From: Flavobacteriales bacterium
Lineage (GTDB): Bacteria; Bacteroidota; Bacteroidia; Flavobacteriales; UBA7312
Assembly (NCBI GenBank): GCA_002862585.1
Contig: PKDP01000140.1
Coordinates: 1 to 5,403, forward strand
Reading direction: 5' to 3'
DNA length: 5,403 nucleotides
Both the position numbers and the translations under genes were made by a program. A model generated the notes under the pieces. The model saw only the letters and a list, made by a program, of their open reading frames with translations, was not told the origin of the DNA and ran no database searches. Shown here piece by piece: positions 1-5,293 of this stretch. Within the stretch, counting starts at the first letter, position 1. Every line of letters starts with the position of its first letter.

Positions 1-1
1 C

Positions 2-589
2 GATATTGTTATGCATTCCGTCACTAAATATTTAGGAGGTCACTCTGATGTAGTAATGGGGGCTCTAATGCTCAATGATGATGCTTTGGCTGAGAGATTA
101 TATTTTTTACAAAACAGTTGTGGTGCTGTTCCTGGCCCTATGGATTCATTCTTAGTATTAAGAGGAATTAAAACTCTTCATCTAAGAATTCAACGCCATT
201 GTGAGAATGGAAAAGCCATTGCGGAATTTTTACAATCACACCCCAAGGTAGATAAGGTGTATTGGCCAGGCTTTAGAAATCATCCCAACCATGATATTGC
301 CAAAAAGCAGATGAATGATTTCGGAGGTATGCTATCCTTTTCATTAGTTGGCAACCGAATAGAAGACGCTTTTAAAGTAGTTTCGTCAACTCATTATTTT
401 ACTTTGGCAGAATCTCTAGGAGGAGTAGAATCCTTATGCGGCCATCCTGCAAGTATGACGCATGCTGCTATCCCTAAAGAAGAACGAGAAAAGACAGGAG
501 TAGTAGATTCACTAATTCGTTTAAGTGTAGGGGTTGAAGATATTGACGATTTGATTACTGATTTAGATAACGCATTGAATACATTATAA
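2..589 (+). CDS. Cys/Met-metabolism PLP-dependent enzyme, C-terminal part (cystathionine gamma-synthase/lyase family, MetB-like); 5' end off window
   Basis: This is the C-terminal half of a transsulfuration enzyme, cytosolic and PLP-dependent, which makes or cleaves cystathionine in methionine/cysteine metabolism. The reading frame is open to the left edge. The PLP-lysine signature S-x-T-K-Y-x-G-G-H-S-D lies at nt 17-49, with the Schiff-base lysine codon at 26-28. Further family landmarks are G-A-V-P-G-P-M-D with L-R-G-I-K-T-L (about nt 122-178), E-S-L-G-G-V-E-S-L (about nt 410-436), H-P-A-S-M-T-H-A and the carboxylate-binding arginine of R-L-S-V-G-x-E-D (Arg codon 518-520). About 186 residues follow the lysine, close to E. 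coli MetB, so roughly 195 residues should lie upstream, and no internal damage is seen. The ATG at 11 is an internal methionine. The gamma-synthase and gamma-lyase activities share these motifs, so I do not choose between them. The stop overlaps the next gene's ATG by one base (TAATG). Confidence 0.93.
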   Translation, partial: DIVMHSVTKYLGGHSDVVMGALMLNDDALAERLYFLQNSCGAVPGPMDSFLVLRGIKTLHLRIQRHCENGKAIAEFLQSHPKVDKVYWPGFRNHPNHDIAKKQMNDFGGMLSFSLVGNRIEDAFKVVSSTHYFTLAESLGGVESLCGHPASMTHAAIPKEEREKTGVVDSLIRLSVGVEDIDDLITDLDNALNTL

Positions 590-1290
590 TGAACGTATAT
601 TATATTACAGGAGCAAGCAGTGGAATAGGTGAGGCGATAGCAGAGCTTCTTTTAGAAGATAGTAATAATATGGTTGTTGGTATTGCCCGCTCAAGGACTA
701 TTCAGCACGATAGTTATAAGCATTATTTCATTGACTTATCGACAAATTGGTTCGAAACAATCTTTAAGAAACCGACCTTTAAAGCTGAAAAAATTATTTT
801 AATCAATAATGCTGGATCAATAGGCCCCATTAAGCCCTTACATGAGCATAGTGAAGATGAAATAAAAGACAACTACTTTTTAAATATCGTTGCTCCAACA
901 ATTTTATGCAAACAATTCATCACAACATTTTCAGATTCTAAATCTAAGTGTATTGTATTGAACATTAGTTCAGGTGCTGGCAAACATCCTATTCATTCTT
1001 GGAGCACCTATTGTTCCTCAAAGTCTGCTTTAGATATGTTATCCCTTACGGCGGATCTAGAATCGCCGAACGTTAAATTCTATTCTATTGCTCCTGGAAT
1101 TGTCGATACCCCTATGCAAGATGAGATTAGAGATGCTGACGAAAATCATTTCCCTGAGCTCAATCGTTTTATAGGCTACAAAAAGGATGGTGAGCTGAGT
1201 TCTCCTCTAGAAGTTGCCCAGAAATACGTCGATTTCTTAAACAATAGCACAAAATTCAAAGAAGTACTGTATTCGGTAAGAGACCTATAA
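589..1290 (+). CDS. Short-chain dehydrogenase/reductase, sepiapterin/benzil-reductase-like
   Basis: This 233-residue classical SDR is a cytosolic NAD(P)(H)-dependent oxidoreductase with a Rossmann fold. Visible motifs are the cofactor loop T-G-A-S-S-G-I-G (residues 7-14), Arg34 after the second beta strand (suggesting NADP preference), N-N-A-G (73-76), the helix-4 Asn99, catalytic Ser127 or Ser128, and Y-C-S-S-K with Tyr141 and Lys145. The segment A-P-G-I-V-D-T-P-M-Q (about 168-177) resembles bacterial and yeast sepiapterin/benzil reductase-like SDRs more than FabG. That placement comes from family memory, not a search. The substrate cannot be read from the sequence. The ATG at 589 overlaps the preceding TAA and has no Shine-Dalgarno sequence, so translation is probably coupled to the upstream transsulfuration gene. 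A functional link to sulfur metabolism is only inferred from this arrangement. No clear intrinsic terminator follows the stop. Confidence 0.93.
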   Translation: MNVYYITGASSGIGEAIAELLLEDSNNMVVGIARSRTIQHDSYKHYFIDLSTNWFETIFKKPTFKAEKIILINNAGSIGPIKPLHEHSEDEIKDNYFLNIVAPTILCKQFITTFSDSKSKCIVLNISSGAGKHPIHSWSTYCSSKSALDMLSLTADLESPNVKFYSIAPGIVDTPMQDEIRDADENHFPELNRFIGYKKDGELSSPLEVAQKYVDFLNNSTKFKEVLYSVRDL

Positions 1291-1344
1291 ACTGTCATTT
1301 CACCTCTTTTTTAGTAATAAATCACCTTATTTGCCCTTAATATA

Positions 1345-1375
1345 TTGTTAATCAGCGACTTATAAAGTATGTTTA
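1345..1375 (+). promoter_or_regulatory. Candidate Bacteroidetes-type promoter, distal
   Basis: TTG (1345-1347) is followed after exactly 20 bases by TATGTTTA (1368-1375), which matches the Bacteroidetes sigma-A pattern TTG-N19..21-TAnnTTTG except for the last base. Transcription would begin near 1380, more than 200 bases before the next coding gene. It would therefore yield either a long 5' leader or a separate short RNA. In such AT-rich DNA a chance match is possible. Confidence 0.4.
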
Positions 1376-1439
1376 TATTAAACAAGTCTATGTTGATAAC
1401 GAAAACATCATGCTTTCATTAGTTCGTATTAAATTAGCC

Positions 1440-1466
1440 TTAAGATATTGATTATCAGTATTTTAA
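1440..1466. repeat. 27-base near-perfect inverted repeat
   Basis: The sequence is symmetric about base 1453. Of the 13 base pairs between the arms (1440-1452 and 1454-1466), 11 are Watson-Crick, including the core TGAT-T-ATCA (1449-1457). The two exceptions (1448/1458 and 1444/1462) both become G-U pairs in plus-strand RNA but A-C mismatches in minus-strand RNA. It could be an operator for a dimeric regulator or an RNA stem with a very small loop. No T-run follows, so it is not a standard terminator. Confidence 0.6.
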
Positions 1467-1468
1467 AT

Positions 1469-1499
1469 AAAAAAAGACATTAAAAAGAAGTGTTTTTTT
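1469..1499 (+). terminator. Weak A-tract/T-tract hairpin, possible terminator
   Basis: Seven A bases (1469-1475), then ACA (1477-1479), can pair with TGT (1491-1493) and the following T bases (1494-1499), with G1476 bulged and an 11-base loop. Only one G-C pair is present, so the stem is weak. The T-run on the 3' side is what makes a terminator thinkable, either for read-through from the reductase gene or for a short RNA from the distal promoter. Confidence 0.25.
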
Positions 1500-1520
1500 G
1501 ATTGTAACACCCTTTGCTTT

Positions 1521-1550
1521 TGAATTGCAGAAAAAACTTGAATGTTGCAG
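1521..1550. repeat. Spaced direct repeat TGAAT(GT)TGCAG in promoter region
   Basis: TGAATTGCAG (1521-1530) recurs as TGAATGTTGCAG (1539-1550). The TTGCAG cores (1525-1530 and 1545-1550) are 20 bases apart, about two helical turns, so both would face the same side of the DNA. The second copy overlaps the -33 element of the proximal promoter. A regulator binding site is possible but not demonstrated. Confidence 0.3.
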
Positions 1551-1568
1551 ACCAACCCCATATGTTTG
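1538..1568 (+). promoter_or_regulatory. Bacteroidetes-type promoter for the small membrane-protein gene at 1599
   Basis: TTG (1538-1540), a 20-base spacer and TATGTTTG (1561-1568) match the Bacteroidetes consensus TTG-N19..21-TAnnTTTG exactly. The predicted transcription start is at about 1573-1576, giving a leader of roughly 25 bases before the ATG at 1599. The position, spacing and exact -7 match make this the best-supported promoter in the window. Confidence 0.7.
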
Positions 1569-1598
1569 TTTCATTATTAACCAATTTAATATTTAACA

Positions 1599-1823
1599 AT
1601 GGATAAAGTATTTAAATACTTCGGTGATTTTTTTACAGGTTTAACAGCTTTAGTTTTAACTCTTTTAGGATTAGGTGTTGCTGTTGAAATCCTATTCGGT
1701 TCAGGAGCAATGTTTGGTGTTACTGTTATTGAGAATGTAACTAACGTACTTGGCTCTTTAGCTGGTTCTGGTTTTGCTGGATTTTTAGCGATTTTGATAT
1801 TATTCTCTTTAATTAAGAAATAA
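1599..1823 (+). CDS. Small two-span membrane protein, first of a paralogous pair; unknown family
   Basis: This 74-residue protein is one I do not recognise. It has a short N-terminal region with Lys3 and Lys6, a first membrane segment at about residues 11-33, a polar/Gly-containing connector with F-G (39-40) and E-N (45-46), and a second segment at about 51-71 starting with Gly/Ser-rich sequence, ending in Lys-Lys. Positive charges at both ends predict both termini in the cytoplasm and the connector outside. Glu30 near the end of the first segment is unusual. Reality as a gene is supported by the exact promoter 5' of it, A at -3, the intrinsic terminator 17 bases after its stop, and clear similarity to the next gene product (about 23 identities over 73 hand-aligned columns). 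The long minus-strand frame over it is a shadow. Role unknown; an oligomeric membrane protein is only a guess. Confidence 0.85.
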   Translation: MDKVFKYFGDFFTGLTALVLTLLGLGVAVEILFGSGAMFGVTVIENVTNVLGSLAGSGFAGFLAILILFSLIKK

Positions 1824-1840
1824 TTCAACTTTAGATAGTT

Positions 1841-1872
1841 AAAAAAAGCTCGTCTAACGGCGGGCTTTTTTT
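1841..1872 (+). terminator. Intrinsic terminator between the two small membrane-protein genes
   Basis: The arm AAAAAAAGCTCG (1841-1852) pairs with CGGGCTTTTTTT (1861-1872) over 12 positions, with one U-G wobble and an 8-base loop, ending in seven T bases. It starts 17 bases after the first small gene's stop. On the minus strand the same hairpin forms with one C-A mismatch and also ends in seven T bases, so it could stop polA transcripts arriving from the right as well. Confidence 0.85.
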
Positions 1873-1907
1873 AATTTTAATATTATCTTGTGTCAAAATT
1901 CGTAAAT

Positions 1908-2138
1908 ATGAAAGATTTACTAGAAAAAATACAGTCATTAGCTTCGGAACTCACATCTTTTGCTGTTGTTATTTTATGTCTAGGTGTTACAGTTCAACTT
2001 ATTGTTGGTGAGCCACTATTTGGGTGGAACGTTGTGGGTAATATTGCAAAAGCTATTGGTTCTATGGGGCAAAGCAGTTTCATCGGTGTAGCCGCTCTGC
2101 TTGTACTCTATTCGATATACAAAAACAAGAACTCTTAG
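1908..2138 (+). CDS. Small two-span membrane protein, second paralogue; unknown family
   Basis: This 76-residue protein is paralogous to the product at 1599. Aligned with a single one-residue gap, the two share L-T, L-G-V-x-V, G, F-G-x-x-V-x-x-N, G-S, S-x-F-x-G, A-x-L-x-L and S-x-x-K, at equivalent spacing. Predicted membrane segments are about 17-34 and 57-71, with a Lys-rich C-terminus, so the topology should match its neighbour. I chose the ATG at 1908 because its protein then begins level with the paralogue and A is at -3. An in-frame GTG at 1890 would add six residues (M-S-K-F-V-N) with no counterpart. No good promoter is visible between the terminator and this gene, so expression may depend on read-through. 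Its TAG stop overlaps the polA stop on the other strand. Function unknown. Confidence 0.82.
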   Translation: MKDLLEKIQSLASELTSFAVVILCLGVTVQLIVGEPLFGWNVVGNIAKAIGSMGQSSFIGVAALLVLYSIYKNKNS

Positions 2139-4942
2139 TGAGCTTCTAACCAATTTTCTCCCATCCCTACTTCTACTTCTAATGGAACACTTATGGATAG
2201 CGCAGCTTCCATTCTTTCTTTAATGAGAATCTTTAAGTTCTCTAGTTCAGATTTGTGAATATCAAACACCAGTTCATCGTGAACTTGCAATAGCATTTTT
2301 GATTTATAATTGCCTTCTTTCAGCACATCATTAACACTTATCATTGCTAGTTTGATAATATCTGCTGCTGAACCTTGAATAGGTGCATTAATGGCATTTC
2401 GTTCGGCATAGCCTCTGACCACTGCATTTCTTGAATTTATATCATTGAGTTTTCTTTTTCGCCCCATGATAGTTTCTACATAGCTGTTTTCTCGAGCTTT
2501 TTCTACACTCAAATCCATATATTCCTTTACTTTAGGATACTGTGTGAAGTAGCTGTCTATAATATCCTTTGCTTCACCTCGCTTTATTCCTAGACGTTGT
2601 GATAACCCAAATGCAGAGATACCATAAATGATACCGAAATTGACCATTTTGGCATGCGAACGCTGTTCTCTACTAACATCTTCCAAAGCGTTTTGATATA
2701 CTTTTGAGGCAGTTGCAGTATGAATGTCTTCTCCATTTTGAAAGGCTGACAACATCCCTTCATCTTGTGAAAGATGTGCCATCAATCGTAATTCTATCTG
2801 AGAATAATCTGCAGCGACCAAAATATAGTCGTCGTTTCTTGGCACAAATGTCTTTCTTACTTCTCTTCCTTTTTCACTACGAATTGGAATATTTTGAAGG
2901 TTAGGATTAACAGAACTTAATCGTCCAGTGGCAGCCACCGCTTGTTGGTAGGTAGTATGTATTCTGTGGGAGTCTTTATAGGCTAATTCGGGTAAGGCAT
3001 CTACATAGGTGGATTTCAGTTTTTGCAATTGCCTAAACTCAAGTATTTCATCTATGATTTCGTGTTTACCTTTTAGCTTTAGTAAAGTGTCCTCAGAGGT
3101 TGAATATTGTCCTGTTTTAGTCTTTTTAGGTTTATCCACTAACTTCATGTGTTCAAATAAAATCTGACCCAATTGTTTGGGTGAAGCAAGATTGAATGGT
3201 GCACCCGCCAGTTTTTGAACATTATCATTAAGTTCAACGAGCCTATCTTCTAATTCTTTAGAGAAATCTGCTAGGGCAATGGTGTCAATTTTAATTCCTT
3301 CTAGTTCCATTTTAGAAAGAACAGGGATTAATGGATGTTCGATATCGTTTAAAATCTTTAGACTTTCACTGCCTTCAAGTTCTTTTTGGAAAATATTCTT
3401 GAGCTGAAAGGTAATATCAGCATCTTCACAAGCATAATTGTATACTTTTTCAAGTTGTGCTTGACGCATACTTAATTGGTTCTTCCCTTTTTTACCAATC
3501 AGCGTTTCTATACTTATGGGAGAATAGTTTAAATAATTTTGGGCCAATATGTCCATATTGTGCCTTTGGTCAGGCTCTAAAAGGTAGTGGGCAAGCATGG
3601 TATCAAAATAAGGAAGGCTGATATTTATACCGAATTTCGCCATTACTTTATAATCGTATTTTAGATTTTGAGCTATTTTTTCTATTTCAGGGTGCTCGAA
3701 AAAGGCTTTGAACTCTTGTGCGATTTCATTTTCCTTTCCTTCAGGGACATGCACGTAATAGGCTTTATTCTTCTCGAAACAAAAGGATAGACCAATGAGG
3801 TCGGCAGTGAGAGGGTTCAAGCCAGTAGTTTCTGTATCAAAGCAAACGGATTTTTGTTGCAACAACTGCTCTAATAATTGTTTTCTTTCTTCAACAGAAT
3901 TTACCAATATATAATCTGTTTTAATGTCTTCCAGGGTCTGAAAAGAGGGTGTTGGCGGAGCGTCATCAATTGCCATAGCAAATAAATCCATTTGAGCAAA
4001 TGGGGCTTTTTCTGTTGTATTGCTTGTAGACTCTTTAGTAACCTCTTTACTCTCAGCGATATCACTTTGTTTTAGTAAACGCTTTGCTAAGTTTCTGAAT
4101 TCTAACTCTTCAAATAATGCTTGTACTTTTTCGGCGTCGAATTTTTTGACCTCGAGAGCTTTTTCATCGATATCAACAGGAGCGTCAAGTAAAATAGTAG
4201 CAAGCTTTTTGGATAACATTCCTTGCTCTTTATTTGCTTGAATTTTTTCACCTAATTTTCCTTTGACCTCGTGGGCATTATCCAAAAGAGTTTCCATATT
4301 GCCATATTCAGCAAGTAGCTTTTTAGCTGTTTTTTCTCCTACACCAGGCAGTCCTGGAATGTTATCAACAGCATCGCCCATCATCCCTAAGAAATCAATA
4401 ACCTGTGTGACTTCTTTAATTTCGAATTTATTAAGTACTTCTTGAACGCCCCAAGTTTCGGTGGGCTTCCATTTGTTCCCAGGTCTGTAGAGTAATATAT
4501 TTTCTGAAACCAGTTGAGCAAAATCTTTATCGGGCGTCATCATGTAGGTTACAAACCCTTCTTTTTCAGCCTTTTTGGCGAGTGTACCAATGACATCATC
4601 TGCCTCGTAACCATCAGCAAATAGTTTAGAAATATTAAAAGCATCTAACAGTTGGTCGATATAGGGTAGAGCTACAGAAATGCCCTCTGGCATGGCTTCT
4701 CTATTGGCTTTGTATTCTGAATATTCAATATGTCTGATGGTTGCTTTAGGCGTATCAAAAACCACCGCAATATGTGTCGGATTCTCTTTTTTCAACACTT
4801 CTACCAAACTATTTACAAAGCCTAGCACAGCAGATGTTTCTACCCCTTTAGAATTTATTCGCGGGTTTTTGCTAAAGGCAAAATACGAACGATAAATGAG
4901 TGCAAACGCATCTATTAAAAATAGCTTCTTAACTGGTTTCAT
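2135..4942 (-). CDS. polA: DNA polymerase I, full length
   Basis: This 935-residue cytosolic enzyme processes Okazaki fragments and fills repair gaps. The 5'-nuclease domain (about 1-290) shows Asp11, Asp63, the Y-K-A-N-R-E segment (77-82), Glu113/Asp115/Asp116, Asp138/Asp140, Asp190/Asp193 and the helix-hairpin-helix-like G-L-P-G-V-G-E-K-T-A. A low-complexity linker runs about 291-335. The 3'-5' exonuclease domain is intact, with D-T-E-T-T-G (Asp369, Glu371), Asp430 and Y-x-x-x-D (Tyr503, Asp507), so proofreading is expected, unlike Taq polymerase. Polymerase motifs are A (D-Y-S-Q-I-E-L, Asp712), B (Arg761, Lys765, Phe769, Tyr773-Gly774) and C (V-H-D-E, Asp889-Glu890). Phe769 is the residue linked in the family to discrimination against dideoxynucleotides. 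Length and domain order are normal. An AAGGA precedes the ATG by 8 bases. The gene is divergent from the exported-protein gene and convergent with the second small membrane-protein gene. Confidence 0.99.
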   Translation of the reverse strand: MKPVKKLFLIDAFALIYRSYFAFSKNPRINSKGVETSAVLGFVNSLVEVLKKENPTHIAVVFDTPKATIRHIEYSEYKANREAMPEGISVALPYIDQLLDAFNISKLFADGYEADDVIGTLAKKAEKEGFVTYMMTPDKDFAQLVSENILLYRPGNKWKPTETWGVQEVLNKFEIKEVTQVIDFLGMMGDAVDNIPGLPGVGEKTAKKLLAEYGNMETLLDNAHEVKGKLGEKIQANKEQGMLSKKLATILLDAPVDIDEKALEVKKFDAEKVQALFEELEFRNLAKRLLKQSDIAESKEVTKESTSNTTEKAPFAQMDLFAMAIDDAPPTPSFQTLEDIKTDYILVNSVEERKQLLEQLLQQKSVCFDTETTGLNPLTADLIGLSFCFEKNKAYYVHVPEGKENEIAQEFKAFFEHPEIEKIAQNLKYDYKVMAKFGINISLPYFDTMLAHYLLEPDQRHNMDILAQNYLNYSPISIETLIGKKGKNQLSMRQAQLEKVYNYACEDADITFQLKNIFQKELEGSESLKILNDIEHPLIPVLSKMELEGIKIDTIALADFSKELEDRLVELNDNVQKLAGAPFNLASPKQLGQILFEHMKLVDKPKKTKTGQYSTSEDTLLKLKGKHEIIDEILEFRQLQKLKSTYVDALPELAYKDSHRIHTTYQQAVAATGRLSSVNPNLQNIPIRSEKGREVRKTFVPRNDDYILVAADYSQIELRLMAHLSQDEGMLSAFQNGEDIHTATASKVYQNALEDVSREQRSHAKMVNFGIIYGISAFGLSQRLGIKRGEAKDIIDSYFTQYPKVKEYMDLSVEKARENSYVETIMGRKRKLNDINSRNAVVRGYAERNAINAPIQGSAADIIKLAMISVNDVLKEGNYKSKMLLQVHDELVFDIHKSELENLKILIKERMEAALSISVPLEVEVGMGENWLEAH

Positions 4943-4950
4943 TGAAATAT

Positions 4951-4955
4951 TCCTT
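4951..4955 (-). promoter_or_regulatory. Shine-Dalgarno-like AAGGA before polA
   Basis: Read on the minus strand, AAGGA lies 8 bases before the polA ATG (4942-4940). It is the only well-placed Shine-Dalgarno-like site in the window; the other genes have A/T-rich upstream bases. It supports the chosen polA start. Confidence 0.5.
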
Positions 4956-4958
4956 TTT

Positions 4959-4988
4959 CTGCAAGATACAAGATTATGTGTATTTTTG
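4959..4988 (+). promoter_or_regulatory. Candidate promoter for the exported-protein gene
   Basis: TATTTTTG (4981-4988) matches TAnnTTTG exactly. CTG (4959-4961) lies 19 bases upstream as a one-mismatch -33 element. The predicted transcription start falls at or just before the ATG at 4994, so the message would be leaderless or nearly so. The site also argues against translation starting at the earlier ATG at 4976, which lies within the promoter. Confidence 0.4.
4969..4976 (-). promoter_or_regulatory. Possible -7 element for polA
   Basis: On the minus strand this reads TAATCTTG, one base from TAnnTTTG. I find no TTG at the expected 19-21 bases upstream, so the call is weak. It would place the start of transcription some 20 bases before the polA ATG. 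Confidence 0.22.
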
Positions 4989-4993
4989 TAGGC

Positions 4994-5293
4994 ATGAAAC
5001 GTCTAATCTTAGCAGTCTTTTTTTCGGTTTATGTAATGGCCTGTGCACAGGAACCTGTGCTTTCTATGGAAGGGTGGTGGACTATGTCAGACGGCCAGCA
5101 CTATTTTGAAGATAGAGAAATTGTGCCTGTCAAATTTGTCGGCGAAGACCTTTGGAGTATGGAAGAGTACTACTCTGAATTGGTCCCCGAAATGGGATTG
5201 CCAGTACAAAGCATAATTACCGCTCGGATGAATGATGACGTTCTTGAAATCTATACCCTTGAAATAGCTCCTGAGGGTTGTGAGGAATACTAG
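4994..5293 (+). CDS. Small exported acidic protein (putative lipoprotein or SPase I substrate), unknown function
   Basis: From the ATG at 4994 the product has 99 residues. It opens with a textbook signal peptide: Lys2-Arg3, a hydrophobic core at about 4-15, then A-C-A-Q-E at 16-20. Two processing routes fit: lipidation of Cys17 (lipobox-like V-M-A-C, with Met at -2 being unusual) or signal peptidase I cleavage after A-C-A, leaving Gln19 first, as is common in Bacteroidetes. The mature part is acidic, with W-W-T-M-S-D-G near residues 28-34, several Glu/Tyr-rich stretches and Cys96 near the end. I recognise no family. An in-frame ATG at 4976 would add six residues in front of the signal peptide and is less likely. 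It is divergent from polA (51 bases between start codons) and overlaps the desaturase stop by four bases. Confidence 0.78.
   Translation: MKRLILAVFFSVYVMACAQEPVLSMEGWWTMSDGQHYFEDREIVPVKFVGEDLWSMEEYYSELVPEMGLPVQSIITARMNDDVLEIYTLEIAPEGCEEY

Larger units (their letters stand above)
1291..1598. other. AT-rich regulatory stretch without a gene
   Basis: No open frame of meaningful length lies here on either strand: the longest plus-strand ATG frames I traced (from 1390 and 1411) end after 10 and 13 codons. The stretch is strongly AT-rich. It contains a promoter-like site at 1345-1375, a long imperfect palindrome at 1440-1466, an A-tract/T-tract hairpin at 1469-1499, a spaced TTGCAG repeat at 1525-1550 and a well-formed promoter at 1538-1568. 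I see no convincing terminator for the upstream two-gene unit directly after 1290, only a T-run near 1308-1313 without a stable stem. Confidence 0.7.

Noticed and set aside
1307..1345. Terminator for the transsulfuration-SDR unit
   Set aside because: A T-run is present at about 1308-1313, but I could not build a stem with more than a few pairs before it.
1586..1828. 80-codon minus-strand open frame opposite the first small membrane-protein gene
   Set aside because: Its product is Lys/Pro/Thr-rich low complexity, the complement of a hydrophobic coding sequence. The plus-strand frame has promoter, terminator and a paralogue.
1890..1907. GTG start at 1890 for the second small membrane-protein gene
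   Set aside because: The six added residues have no counterpart in the paralogue, and the ATG at 1908 aligns with the paralogue's start and has A at -3.
1599..2138. Two-peptide bacteriocin, holin or toxin-antitoxin reading of the small membrane-protein pair
   Set aside because: The proteins have two spans and no leader with a double-glycine site, no immunity, transporter or endolysin gene is nearby, and neither protein resembles a soluble antitoxin. Nothing in the sequence favours these roles.
2704..2904. 66-codon plus-strand open frame inside polA
   Set aside because: It lies opposite conserved polymerase sequence and shows no recognisable features of its own.
4020..4241. 73-codon plus-strand open frame inside polA
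   Set aside because: Its Ser/Leu-rich product is the antisense of the Glu/Lys-rich 5'-nuclease/linker region; a shadow.
4263..4445. 60-codon plus-strand open frame inside polA
   Set aside because: Opposite the conserved helix-hairpin-helix part of the 5'-nuclease domain; no independent support.
4680..4895. 71-codon plus-strand open frame inside polA
   Set aside because: Opposite the conserved N-terminal nuclease sequence; no promoter or family resemblance.
4976..4993. ATG at 4976 as start of the exported protein
   Set aside because: It would put six mostly non-basic residues before a complete signal peptide, and it lies before the probable -7 element at 4981-4988.
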